DNA from: Paenibacillus sp. FSL H8-0048
GTDB lineage: Bacteria > Bacillota > Bacilli > Paenibacillales > Paenibacillaceae
NCBI RefSeq assembly: GCF_038002825.1
Contig: NZ_JBBODF010000001.1
Span: 3,224,001 to 3,288,000 of the forward strand
Reading direction: 5' to 3'
DNA length: 64,000 nucleotides
The notes beneath the pieces were generated by a model, which saw nothing but the letters and a program-made list of their open reading frames with translations, was not told the origin of the DNA and ran no database searches. Below are positions 52,450 through 60,861 of the stretch, one piece after another. The first letter of the stretch is position 1. Every line of letters begins with the position of its first letter. The position numbers and the translations under genes were made by a program.

Positions 52450-53340
52450 TTAACGGATGCGCCCCTGGTTTCTGAGCAACTCGCTGTCAACCTTCGCCTT
52501 CTCATCAACAAGGCTGCCAGGCCGTGCACCTTCTTGTCTGGCTGCTTCCTGTGCCTGCCGTTCCTCCAGGTCTTGGAGCCTGCGGTCGGCTGTATGATCC
52601 GGCATCTTGTCGATGCCGTTACGCGTGCCGGAATACAGATCCCCTGTCATTCCCGGCCGCTTCATATCCTCCACTGCGCTGCGCTCCGGGAGATCATGCT
52701 CCGTGGCTGAATTCATCGTGTCCAGCCCGGTATCATGTCTGCCTTCCAGACCTGAGCCATTGAACGCCGCATCCACCGCGTCTGTTACGGAGTCCCGTGG
52801 AGCATTCACATCCGCAGCCGCCCCCGCAGTGCCGGTATCGCTCATATAGCGGTCAGCATTCGCCGAATTATGGTTGCGGAATACAGTGTATACGTCCTGT
52901 TCGCGGGAGATATCTGCATCCACCATGACCAAAATGCGTCCTTCGTCCACATAGTTGTCATAGCTCGCAGCTTCATCCTCAGGGATGCCCAGTCCGATCA
53001 GCCCGCCGACCAGACCGCCCGTTCCTGCGCCTACGGCTACTCCGGTCAGGGTGGCTGCTATCGGCCCCGCTGCGATAATCGGCCCGATGCCCGGAATCGC
53101 CAGAGCGCCGATGCCTGCCAGCAGTCCGGTTACACCGCCGAGGATACCGCCGGTCGCCGCCCCGGAAGCCATCCCCTCCGGCACCTTCGTCCCGGTCTCA
53201 TCATTAATCGCTTCCACATCACGTTTATTTCTCGCTATCACTGAGATATCCTCTGTCAGAAAGCCTTGCGCCTTCAAATCTTCAATGGCCCGTGAAGCTT
53301 CATGCTCTGTATGGAACACACCTACAATTTTCTTATTCAT
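52450..53340 (-). CDS. General stress protein, YflT / GSP17M-type domain
   Basis: A 296-residue soluble protein. The N-terminal domain (IVGVFHTEHEASRAIEDLKAQGFLTEDISVIARNK) resembles the YflT heat-stress domain. It is split by a Gly/Ala-rich hydrophobic hairpin (GAATGGILGGVTGLLAGIGALAIPGIGPIIAAGPIAATLTG, about 57-110), and ends DRGRILVMVDAD-like (here DEGRILVMVDADISREQDVYTVF). The C-terminal 130 residues are hydrophilic and probably disordered. Relatives in Bacillus are sigma-B dependent; no good sigma-B promoter was found here. CAGGAGGGAATCGTT precedes ATG. Confidence 0.8.
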   Translation of the reverse strand: MNKKIVGVFHTEHEASRAIEDLKAQGFLTEDISVIARNKRDVEAINDETGTKVPEGMASGAATGGILGGVTGLLAGIGALAIPGIGPIIAAGPIAATLTGVAVGAGTGGLVGGLIGLGIPEDEAASYDNYVDEGRILVMVDADISREQDVYTVFRNHNSANADRYMSDTGTAGAAADVNAPRDSVTDAVDAAFNGSGLEGRHDTGLDTMNSATEHDLPERSAVEDMKRPGMTGDLYSGTRNGIDKMPDHTADRRLQDLEERQAQEAARQEGARPGSLVDEKAKVDSELLRNQGRIR

Positions 53341-53649
53341 AACGATTCCCTCCTGGTAGCTGTTTTAGGTTGTTAATTACTTAACCAAACCCTTCTCCGC
53401 GAAACTGGTAACTTTCGATCTTGAGCCGGTTCCGCAAAAAAATTTATGAAACAGGAAATTGCCCGCCGGACACATTTTCCACAAATTCAGTGATTTGAAG
53501 TCAACTTAGATTACACTGAATTCTCCGGTTCATGGCAGTTATTAAGCCTTTGGGAACAATGCTCCAATCTCCTTACAGCGCGGCCAAAAGAGACTATACT
53601 CCTCGTATAACAGGTAAGCTACTCTTATAGAATTCAGGGGGAAACCGCG

Positions 53650-53961
53650 ATGAATATGCGTCTGAAGGTACTTAAGAAGCATCTGCTCTTCTGCTGCAGT
53701 GAGCACTGCAATAACCAGGATGTAGAGGATGTCATGCAGGAATTCAAGGAGCAACTGGTGGAGCAAGGGATCAACAAGACGGTCAAAATCAACAAAACCA
53801 GCTGTCTCGGCCTATGCGGCAATGGACCTTTTGTCATCGTGTATCCGGACGGGGTCTGGTATTACAATGTAACGACGGAGGATGTGGCCCGTATCGTGGA
53901 GGAGCATTTAGTGAACGGTCAGCCCGTAGAAGAGCTGGTTATGCTCAAAATGGAAGCCTGA
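53650..53961 (+). CDS. Thioredoxin-fold 2Fe-2S ferredoxin-like protein
   Basis: A 103-residue protein. Cysteines C15, C16 and C20 in LLFCCSEHC and C52/C56 in TSCLGLCGNGP form the (2Fe-2S) ferredoxin pattern of the NuoE/Shethna type. It should carry single electrons in the cytoplasm; the partner is unknown. A promoter-like TTACAG...TATACT lies about 60-90 bases upstream, and a GGGGGAAACC stretch precedes ATG. It stands alone. Confidence 0.85.
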   Translation: MNMRLKVLKKHLLFCCSEHCNNQDVEDVMQEFKEQLVEQGINKTVKINKTSCLGLCGNGPFVIVYPDGVWYYNVTTEDVARIVEEHLVNGQPVEELVMLKMEA

Positions 53962-54125
53962 GTCCCAGCGTCCCCAGCCTGCCCGCCTTCAGCCTCATAC
54001 TCCTGGTCCCTTCCCTCCCGGGCTGGGACTATTTGCGGTTGTCCGGCCCTCCTCCTTCTGAGGTATACTAGAGGTATATGTTCAATAGGAGTGCCAACAT
54101 CCTTTTAGGAAATGAGGCTGCAAGC

Positions 54126-54968
54126 ATGACAGTATTCAAATATAACGCCCATCGCCCCCACCGGGCCAATCCTGACTTATATCTGCATTACTGGGGCCAG
54201 GAGCAGTGCGCACCCGGTCATTCGTTCGGACCCGGGGTGCGAAGCCTGTACAAAATTCACTTCATACACGCCGGAACCGGCAAGGTAACCGTCGGTGAAG
54301 CCACCCATACATTGAACGCAGGGCAGGCCTTCCTCACTTATCCGCATGTGGTCACGCATTATGCCGCAGATCAGGCTGACCCGTGGCTGTATTCCTGGAT
54401 TGCTTTTACGGGGGAAGAGGCAAGTTATCTGCTGTCACGGACTTCGCTTACCCCGGAGCAGCCGGTGTTCCCGATGGACCAGGTGCTGATGCCCTCGCTG
54501 TCCGCCAGGTTATCGGAGACGGGGAGCAGCGGGGAGCTGCTGGACCTGCCGCTGAAGGTGATGCTCTATGAGTTCTTCTCGCTGCTGCTGCGCACGGTTC
54601 CGGCTGCAGGCAGCCCGGCTCCGCGCAGCAGAAGTGTCTATGTCGAGCAATGCCTGCATTACCTTCAAGCCCACTACGCCGAGAATGTGACGATGGAGAG
54701 CCTGTCCGCTTCCCTGAAGCTGGACCGCAAATATATGTCGGCGCTGTTCAAGCGGACGGTCGGCTTGCCTCCGCAGCAATATCTGCTCCAATTCCGCATG
54801 TCTAAGGCTTGCGAGCTGCTGACGGAGACTGGCTGCACTATCGGGGAGATCTCGCAATCGGTGGGGTATCAGGATGCCTTGCTGTTCTCCCGGATGTTCA
54901 AGAAGGTGAAGGGCTGCTCGCCCAAAGAATACCGGCTCCGCCATGCAGATACGGACATTGTGCTATAA
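54126..54968 (+). CDS. AraC-family regulator
   Basis: A 280-residue regulator from ATG 54126; the frame extends to 54078 but this start has GAGG eight bases upstream. The N-terminal cupin-like domain (YKIHFIHAGTGKVTVGEATHTLNAGQAFLTYPHVVTHYAADQADPWLYSWIAFTG) probably binds a sugar. The C-terminal double helix-turn-helix (VTMESLSASLKLDRKYMSALFKRTVGLPPQQYLLQFRMSKACELLTETGCTIGEISQSVGYQDALLFSRMFKKVKGCSPKEYR) is complete. It may control the aldo/keto reductase gene that follows after 95 bases. Confidence 0.88.
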   Translation: MTVFKYNAHRPHRANPDLYLHYWGQEQCAPGHSFGPGVRSLYKIHFIHAGTGKVTVGEATHTLNAGQAFLTYPHVVTHYAADQADPWLYSWIAFTGEEASYLLSRTSLTPEQPVFPMDQVLMPSLSARLSETGSSGELLDLPLKVMLYEFFSLLLRTVPAAGSPAPRSRSVYVEQCLHYLQAHYAENVTMESLSASLKLDRKYMSALFKRTVGLPPQQYLLQFRMSKACELLTETGCTIGEISQSVGYQDALLFSRMFKKVKGCSPKEYRLRHADTDIVL

Positions 54969-55063
54969 AAATCATCCTTGCTGACATACGATTGAAAGCG
55001 TTTATCCGCTACAATTAGGGAGGTATGAAGTCCCGCACAACTTACACTTAGGAGGAATCCAAT

Positions 55064-56053
55064 ATGTATATCGCCAATCCTGAACGCTATGGCACGATGA
55101 AATATAACCGCACCGGACGCAGCGGACTGTTGCTCCCGGCCATCTCCCTCGGGCTGTGGCATAATTTCGGCGGCAATGATGTATATGAGAACGGCCGTGC
55201 GATGGTCCGCCGGGCCTTTGACTTAGGGATCACCCACTTCGACCTTGCCAATAACTACGGCCCGCCTGCCGGCTCTGCGGAAGAGAGCTTCGGCCGGATG
55301 CTGAAGACGGATCTCGCGCCTTACCGCGATGAGCTGATCATCTCCAGCAAAGCCGGATACTATATGTGGCCCGGCCCTTACGGTGAATGGGGCTCCAGGA
55401 AGTATCTGGTCTCCAGTCTGGATCAGAGCCTGAAGCGGATGGGACTTGATTATGTAGACATCTACTACCACCATCGTCCAGACCCGAATACGCCGCTGGA
55501 AGAGACCATGTCCGCCCTCGATTTCCTGGTTCGTCAGGGCAAAGCGCTGTATGTCGGCCTCTCGAACTACAAGCCGGAGGAAGCGCGGGAAGCCGCGCAG
55601 ATTCTCCGCCGCCTGGGCACGCCTTGCCTGATCCATCAGCCGAACTATTCGATGATGTCGCGCTGGATCGAGGACGGCCTGCAGGATGTGCTGGAGGAAG
55701 AGGGCATCGGCACCATCGCCTTCTCCCCGCTGCAAAAGGGGATTCTGACCGACCGCTACCTGAACGGCATCGCAGCCGATTCCCGCGCAGCCGGACCCAG
55801 CGTGTTCCTCTCCGAGAAGGAGCTCACGCCTGAGGTGCTGGCCAAGGTTGGCAAGCTGAACGAAATCGCGGCGGCACGCGGACAGAAGATGTCGCAGCTT
55901 GCCTTATCGTGGGTACTGCGCGGCGGCAAGGTGACCTCTGCACTGATCGGGGCAAGCAAGACCAGCCAGATCGAGGATGCCGTAGCTTCACTGAATGCGC
56001 CTGAGCTAAGCGCGGAAGAGCTGGAGCAGATTGAGAGCATTCTGCGCGGATAA
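55064..56053 (+). CDS. Aldo/keto reductase, YghZ-type (L-glyceraldehyde-3-phosphate reductase-like)
   Basis: A 329-residue (beta/alpha)8 NADPH-dependent oxidoreductase. The tetrad is visible: Asp and Tyr in THFDLANNYGPPAGSAE, Lys in IISSKAGYYMWPGPYGE, His in DIYYHHRPDP. This combination with the WPGPYGEWGSRKYL insert matches E. coli YghZ (Gpr), which detoxifies methylglyoxal-related and L-glyceraldehyde-3-phosphate compounds. AGGAGGAATCCAAT precedes ATG. The preceding AraC gene may regulate it. Confidence 0.9.
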   Translation: MYIANPERYGTMKYNRTGRSGLLLPAISLGLWHNFGGNDVYENGRAMVRRAFDLGITHFDLANNYGPPAGSAEESFGRMLKTDLAPYRDELIISSKAGYYMWPGPYGEWGSRKYLVSSLDQSLKRMGLDYVDIYYHHRPDPNTPLEETMSALDFLVRQGKALYVGLSNYKPEEAREAAQILRRLGTPCLIHQPNYSMMSRWIEDGLQDVLEEEGIGTIAFSPLQKGILTDRYLNGIAADSRAAGPSVFLSEKELTPEVLAKVGKLNEIAAARGQKMSQLALSWVLRGGKVTSALIGASKTSQIEDAVASLNAPELSAEELEQIESILRG

Positions 56054-56106
56054 ACCGGGGCTGGGACAGATACTGCACCTGCCGAGCCTGCAGATCACTG
56101 ATACCA

Positions 56107-56134
56107 GATTACAGATTACAGATTACAGATTATA
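56107..56134. repeat. GATTACA heptamer tandem repeat
   Basis: Three GATTACA units plus a GATTATA variant follow in direct tandem, between the aldo/keto reductase stop and its terminator. A CAGATACCAGATCACAG tail extends the pattern. Slippage-prone. Confidence 0.9.
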
Positions 56135-56166
56135 GAATACAGATACCAGATCACAGACATGACGGA

Positions 56167-56208
56167 AATCCTGCCCACCCGCTCGCGGTGGTGCAGGATT
56201 CTTTTTTG
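56167..56208 (+). terminator. Terminator of the YghZ-type gene
   Basis: AATCCTGC / GCAGGATT stem followed by CTTTTTTG. Confidence 0.9.
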
Positions 56209-56326
56209 TGCGGATATCCCTAACTAGTAGCTTATCAGCTTTAAAATAGTGGAGCAGACGCAATCCCCTTCAAATTACATCTTTTTTTCCAAGCGGGCGT
56301 TGTTCTTCAGGGGCGTTTGGCTTCGC

Positions 56327-56511
56327 GTAACGGACACAGGGGCTCTTATCCGGGAAGAAAGTCGCCAATTGGGTGAGTAATGGACTCCACAGACCTTATC
56401 CTTTGCACTTCAGCTCCGAAACGACTCATAGAGAGACTATAAGGTCGCCTGAGTCCGTTACGCTGCAAAAAGTGGCGTTTTCGCGGGGATAAGATCTCTC
56501 CGGTCCGTTAG
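56327..56511. repeat. Two-plus-two inverted repeat locus with 50-bp spacing
   Basis: Forward units GTAACGGAC...CTTATCC (56327) and GTAATGGAC...CTTATCC (56377) are 50 bases apart. Reverse units GTCCGTTAC (56453) and GTCCGTTAG (56503), with ATAAG segments before them, are also 50 bases apart. No gene here. Confidence 0.7.
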
Positions 56512-56560
56512 ATTTGGGGTGGATTGGGTTTAACAAGCTTATCCATCCTATTTAATCTGA

Positions 56561-56687
56561 TACAGCATCATATTGAAATATATGAATTGGATCAGTAAGA
56601 CGAACCAAAACTATTATGTTCGGTTTTCCGCATACATTAGGCCCGCCACCTTCGCGTAAGCACATTGTATTCGGTTATCCGCATACA
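56561..56687. repeat. Second dispersed repeat copy plus a hairpin pair 51 bp apart
   Basis: 56561-56604 is the partner of 189-232. Hairpins of the TGTATTCGG family follow: TATGTT-CGGTTTTCCG-CATACA (56615) and TGTATT-CGGTTATCCG-CATACA (56666), exactly 51 bases apart. Confidence 0.8.
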
Positions 56688-56739
56688 CTTCCCTCCCAAC
56701 GCTTTCACACTTTTAAAACTCCAGTTCTCATCCTGCCCA

Positions 56740-56783
56740 ACAACAGTTTAAAGACTGCTGCTCTACCAGTTGAACCTTGAAGC
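56740..56783 (-). other. tRNA-like fragment
   Basis: Reading leftwards, TTCAACTGGTAGAGCA resembles a tRNA D-arm, and GCAGTCTTTAAACTG resembles an anticodon stem-loop. The acceptor and T arms are missing. It could be a remnant of a tRNA gene or chance similarity. Confidence 0.35.
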
Positions 56784-56876
56784 CTTCCCGCCCGGGTGCT
56801 TACGCTATGCCTGAATGCTATAATGAAATTATTCATAACCATTAATACCCATCACTGCGTAACGAAAGGACATCCG

Positions 56877-57785
56877 ATGAAGACTAACCGATTGGGGCAA
56901 TCCGATTTACATGTAAGTGCCATGGGGCTTGGCTGCATGTCGCTGGGGACAGAGGAAGCGCAGGCCACCGCCATTATCCACGAAGCGCTCGACCGCGGAA
57001 TTAACTTCCTGGACACCGCCGACCTCTATGATGAGGGCCGCAATGAGGAGCTTGTCGGTCAGGCCATCCGGCACCGCCGTGCTGACGTGATCCTGGCGAC
57101 CAAGGTGGGCAACCGCAGAATTCCCGGCAAGGAAGGCTGGAGCTGGGATGCCTCCAAGGCCTATATCCGCTCCGCTGTGAAGGAGAGCCTGCACAGGCTG
57201 CAGACCGATTATATTGATCTGTATCAGCTGCACGGAGGAACGCTGGAGGATGATATCGATGAGACGGTTGAAGCCTTCGAGGAGCTGAAGCGGGAAGGGG
57301 TTATCCGCCATTATGGCATCTCCTCCATCCGGCCGAATGTGATCCGTGAATATGTGCAGCGCTCCGGCATCGTCAGCGTGATGAGCCAATATAGCATTCT
57401 CGACAGACGCCCGGAGGAGAACATTCTTCCGCTGCTGGGCCGCACGGGCATCAGTATGATTGCCCGGGGGCCGCTGGCGAGCGGCATTCTGACCGATCAT
57501 GGCCGCAGCAAGGCGCAGCGGGCGTATCTGGACTATACGGAGGCCGAGCTCACGGCGCTGCATGAGCAGCTGATGAGCCAGACCACCCTGACGCGGACGC
57601 TGACACAGACGGCGCTGCAATATCCGCTGGCTGATCCGGCGGTTGCGGCCATTATCCCGGGGGCCAGCAGCCTGGAGCAGCTGCGGCAGAATATGGCGGC
57701 TGCACGCTCGCAGCCGCTCTCTGCACTTGAGCTTGAAGCTGTACGGGATGCCAGCAAGGCAGGACGGTATACCCTGCACGTATAG
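56877..57785 (+). CDS. Aldo/keto reductase
   Basis: A 302-residue enzyme from ATG 56877 (MKTNRLGQSDLHVSAMGLGCMSLG), with AAAGGA upstream; the frame opens at 56796. The catalytic Asp and Tyr are in FLDTADLYDEGRNEELVG, Lys in ILATKVGNR and His in LYQLHGG, so it is intact. It differs from the YghZ-type neighbour and resembles general sugar or aldehyde reductases of the YqkF type. Its substrate is unknown. The 820 bases upstream contain only repeats. Confidence 0.88.
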   Translation: MKTNRLGQSDLHVSAMGLGCMSLGTEEAQATAIIHEALDRGINFLDTADLYDEGRNEELVGQAIRHRRADVILATKVGNRRIPGKEGWSWDASKAYIRSAVKESLHRLQTDYIDLYQLHGGTLEDDIDETVEAFEELKREGVIRHYGISSIRPNVIREYVQRSGIVSVMSQYSILDRRPEENILPLLGRTGISMIARGPLASGILTDHGRSKAQRAYLDYTEAELTALHEQLMSQTTLTRTLTQTALQYPLADPAVAAIIPGASSLEQLRQNMAAARSQPLSALELEAVRDASKAGRYTLHV

Positions 57786-57803
57786 AGCAGCCTACGCCTA
57801 ACA

Positions 57804-57859
57804 GAAGAAGCTGTCCGGAAACTGTAGGCATTACAGTCTCTGGACAGCTTCTTATTTTT
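57804..57859. terminator. Bidirectional terminator after the aldo/keto reductase
   Basis: AGAAGCTGTCC / GGACAGCTTCT stem with inner ACTGTA/TACAGT, followed by ATTTTTG; it lies between convergent genes. Confidence 0.9.
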
Positions 57860-57876
57860 GCTTAGCTTCTTATTGT

Positions 57877-58176
57877 CTACCTGCGAACGCGTTTCCTTGC
57901 CTTAACTATCCACGTAAGTAGTGCAGCCACAAATACCACTGCGGTAATGAGCCAGGTCAGCAGGAACGCCATGCCCAGCCCGATATTGGCATCCAGCGCT
58001 TCCCTTCTGCTCTCCAGAATCAGCATCACGGCAAGCGGCGCTCCGCTGGCTATCAGGAGAACGGTCATGCTGTAGCGGGCGAAATTCGTCCGCTTCTGAA
58101 TAGCCGCGTATAAGCACAGGTATGAAGCAATCAATACTACGAAGGATAATACAGCTTCCCATTCCAGTCTAACCAT
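57877..58176 (-). CDS. Small membrane protein of unknown function
   Basis: A 99-residue protein with three membrane helices (AVLSFVVLIASYLCLYAAI, YSMTVLLIASGAPLAVMLIL, GMAFLLTWLITAVVFVAALLTWIV) and a basic end (KARKRVRR). No family recognised. GGAGTGATGAC precedes ATG. Confidence 0.6.
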   Translation of the reverse strand: MVRLEWEAVLSFVVLIASYLCLYAAIQKRTNFARYSMTVLLIASGAPLAVMLILESRREALDANIGLGMAFLLTWLITAVVFVAALLTWIVKARKRVRR

Positions 58177-58270
58177 CGTGTCATCACTCCTTCTCCATAG
58201 GAACCGGGGATTGCGTTATAGTATAGCGGCTGCGGCAGGCAGATGCAAACGACACTGCCGCTGAAGCAGC

Positions 58271-59002
58271 CTAGCCAAAAAACTGCGTAATATAGACCAT
58301 CGCCAGCAGCCCGAAAATAAACGAATACGTCGAGGGCCGTTCAAATCCGTGGCCGTGGCTCTCCGGGATCAGCTCCTTATACACGATGAAGAGCATCGCT
58401 CCGGCAGCGAATGCCAGCCCGTATCCAACCACATTCTGTACATAGCTGGCTGTAAAATAACCGATCACGGCCGACACCATCTCCATCAGCCCGGTCAATG
58501 CGGCTATAATTAACGCCTTGCGCCGGCTGGCGCGGGCATTCATCAGGAAGATCGCCAGAATCAGCCCTTCCGGCATATTCTGCGCGCCGATCGCAATCGC
58601 CACCATCGGGCCGAGGCTTGTCTGCTCGCTGGCATAGCTGAAGCCTGTGCTGAGCCCTTCGGGGATGTTATGAATGAACAGCGCAATCATCACGAGCAGC
58701 GCTTTGGAATCCAGTGTACTGAGGCCGGGCTTATTCTCCACATCGATATGCGGAATATGGCTCTCGATCAGATCGAGCAGCAATACGCCGGTAATCAGCC
58801 CCAGCGTCAGGGCGATAATACCTGATTCCTTGATCGCCTGCGGCATCAGCCCGAACGTGCTTGCAGAGACCATGATCCCGGCGGTGAAGGCCACCAGCAC
58901 ATCCTTCCACAGCTCGGACAGCCTCCTTACGAACAGAATAGGAATAACGCCCAGAACTGTTGCCATTGCAGACAAAAAGCTGCCTAAAAGTGCACCCGCC
59001 AA
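58271..59002 (-). CDS. ZIP-family metal transporter
   Basis: A 243-residue protein with about eight membrane helices. The ZIP metal-site motifs HNIPEGLSTG and GAQNMPEGLILA (segments 4 and 5) are complete. It resembles ZupT/GufA-type zinc or mixed divalent metal importers. The His/Asp-rich loop between helices 3 and 4 is short. No Zur-like site was recognised upstream. It stands alone. Confidence 0.9.
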   Translation of the reverse strand: MAGALLGSFLSAMATVLGVIPILFVRRLSELWKDVLVAFTAGIMVSASTFGLMPQAIKESGIIALTLGLITGVLLLDLIESHIPHIDVENKPGLSTLDSKALLVMIALFIHNIPEGLSTGFSYASEQTSLGPMVAIAIGAQNMPEGLILAIFLMNARASRRKALIIAALTGLMEMVSAVIGYFTASYVQNVVGYGLAFAAGAMLFIVYKELIPESHGHGFERPSTYSFIFGLLAMVYITQFFG

Positions 59003-59075
59003 ATCTTCAACCCCTTTTGTGGACAGGACTATAGATTAAGCATATGCTCAAGGCAGCTATAAATAGACCCAAGCT

Positions 59076-60032
59076 TCAGAGTCTCGTATACCGTCCCAGC
59101 CCCCGGTCTTCAAGCTCTGCCTTCGGGACGAACTGAAGTGCGGCAGAATAGATATGATAATGCTGCTTCGCCGGCTCCGGTCCGTCAAAGGTCAGATATC
59201 CCAGATAAGCTCCGCTCAGCCTGCTGCGCAGCACGGTCCGCACCTGCCCGCCGCTATAATCGGCTTCCCGCCGGATCATCCCCTCTTCCACCGGACCCGT
59301 GAAGCTGGGCCAGCCTGTGCCGGAATCGAACTTGGCTGCCGAGCTGAACAGCGGATCACCGCTGATCACATCCGTGTAGAGCCCCTCCTCGAAGTGGTCC
59401 CAATACGCGTTCTGGTAGGCTGGCTCCGCGCTCTTGTTCTGGGTGACCTCATATTGCAGCTCTGTAAGCCGCTCCCGCAGCCGCTTCTTATCCTCACGGC
59501 TGTTCCAGTGCAGCGCTGTGAAGTCGTCACGGCCCGAGCCCTTCTGATATAGCTTATAATCCAGCGGATGGGTCAGATAGTATTGCTGATGCTCCGCTTC
59601 CGCCGGATAGAACGGCGCAGCCGGCAGGATGGGCGTCACAATCGGCGCCTTGAAGCGTTTACTGGCCTTCAGCCTCTCCTTCGACAGTTCCGCCAGCTTT
59701 CGCTGCTCTTCATTCTGAACGAAGATTGCCGGAGCGTAAGAATGCCCCCGGTCCATGAACTGCCCGCCGTCATCCGTCGGATCGATCAGCTGCCAATAGA
59801 TCTCCAGCAGCCGTTCATACGGGAACAGCTCCGGATCATAGACAATCTGCACCGCCTCCCGGTGCCCGGTAGTTTCCGACCCTACCTCTTCATAGGTCGG
59901 ATTCTCCGTATGCCCGCCTGTATAACCTGACACTACCGAGACGATGCCCGGCAGCTCGTCGAACGGCTTGACCATACACCAGAAGCAGCCGCCGGCGAAG
60001 GTCGCCAGCTGCAGCGTATCATTCGAAGTCAA
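59076..60032 (-). CDS. msrA: MsrA-MsrB fusion, MsrB half lacking its catalytic cysteine
   Basis: A 318-residue fusion. The MsrA half (1-165) has the active motif GGCFWC (Cys 16) with [46 protein letters not shown]; it reduces methionine-S-sulfoxide. The MsrB half (170-318) has the fold marks [17 protein letters not shown] and EVRTVLR-like ([25 protein letters not shown]). Where active MsrB reads RYCINS, this reads HYHIYS (residues 291-296), so the catalytic Cys is His 293. The zinc CxxC pairs are absent too. The MsrB half is thus predicted inactive. Confidence 0.88.
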   Translation of the reverse strand: MTSNDTLQLATFAGGCFWCMVKPFDELPGIVSVVSGYTGGHTENPTYEEVGSETTGHREAVQIVYDPELFPYERLLEIYWQLIDPTDDGGQFMDRGHSYAPAIFVQNEEQRKLAELSKERLKASKRFKAPIVTPILPAAPFYPAEAEHQQYYLTHPLDYKLYQKGSGRDDFTALHWNSREDKKRLRERLTELQYEVTQNKSAEPAYQNAYWDHFEEGLYTDVISGDPLFSSAAKFDSGTGWPSFTGPVEEGMIRREADYSGGQVRTVLRSRLSGAYLGYLTFDGPEPAKQHYHIYSAALQFVPKAELEDRGLGRYTRL

Positions 60033-60063
60033 ACAGACCGCCTCCCTGCATGCTTTTCCCCTA

Positions 60064-60861
60064 TTATATCTGAATATCCCGCTTCTCCAAAACGGTCAGG
60101 GTGATGGTTAGAGAGAGCAAGATCCAAGCTGCAGGAATCCACAACGCGCGTATATAATCTCCCGTCCCCGAGAGCAGAATCAGCTGTGAGTTCTCCACGT
60201 ATATCCCCGAGAATTTGAAAATCTGCGTCATCAGGGAATGCTCAGAAATTGTACGAAGAACCGCAGAGGAGGCGTCCTTAAGATACCCGCTGAGCAGCAG
60301 GTTGCCGAAGATGAAGAAGAATGCCGCTACCACCGCCGAAGCCGGTTTGCGGATCAGCATCCCCAGCATCATAATTGCTGCACAATAAGCTGCCAGGTAG
60401 AGCAGGTTCAGTCCCAAGGCTGTCAGACCAGCAGCCAGATCCTCAGTATATCCGGTATGTCCCACTGGAGCCCCTGTGATCAGCGCTGCCGCCAGAGAGA
60501 AGAGATAATATAAACCGTAGAATTCCAGCAGCCAGCCCAGAACGGCAAGCAGCTCCAGTACGTATTTACCGGTAAAGTATTTCATCTTGCTATGCCCGGC
60601 AGCAATAATATTCTGCACCGAGCCGTACTCGAAGCCTTCGGTTGCAAAAAAGCAGGCATGCAGCGGAATAACCAGATAGAACAGGATGGAGAACGAAGCA
60701 GCCGTCTTGAGCGGCTCTGTATAACTGCCCATGTCATAACCGCCTTTGCCGCCCAGAATTAGAACAAGTGCGAGGCTGGCTAAGGCGAAGACTGCGGTAA
60801 CGCTTTTGAAGGCCAGATCCTTACGCAAATAATAGATTTCAGCCTGCCAGAAGCTCCTCAT
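60064..60861 (-). CDS. ABC transporter permease (bacitracin/lantibiotic-export-like)
   Basis: A 265-residue protein with six membrane helices. The pattern [66 protein letters not shown] is the ABC-2 type permease of small export or self-protection systems. It overlaps the ATPase gene by four bases (ATGA). The adjacent LytTR system suggests regulated peptide or antibiotic export. Confidence 0.85.
   Translation of the reverse strand: MRSFWQAEIYYLRKDLAFKSVTAVFALASLALVLILGGKGGYDMGSYTEPLKTAASFSILFYLVIPLHACFFATEGFEYGSVQNIIAAGHSKMKYFTGKYVLELLAVLGWLLEFYGLYYLFSLAAALITGAPVGHTGYTEDLAAGLTALGLNLLYLAAYCAAIMMLGMLIRKPASAVVAAFFFIFGNLLLSGYLKDASSAVLRTISEHSLMTQIFKFSGIYVENSQLILLSGTGDYIRALWIPAAWILLSLTITLTVLEKRDIQI

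Noticed and set aside
53341..53520. Sigma-B promoter of the YflT-type gene
   Set aside because: GTTTCG and GGGTTT occur but with a spacing of only about seven bases, far from the usual 12-15.
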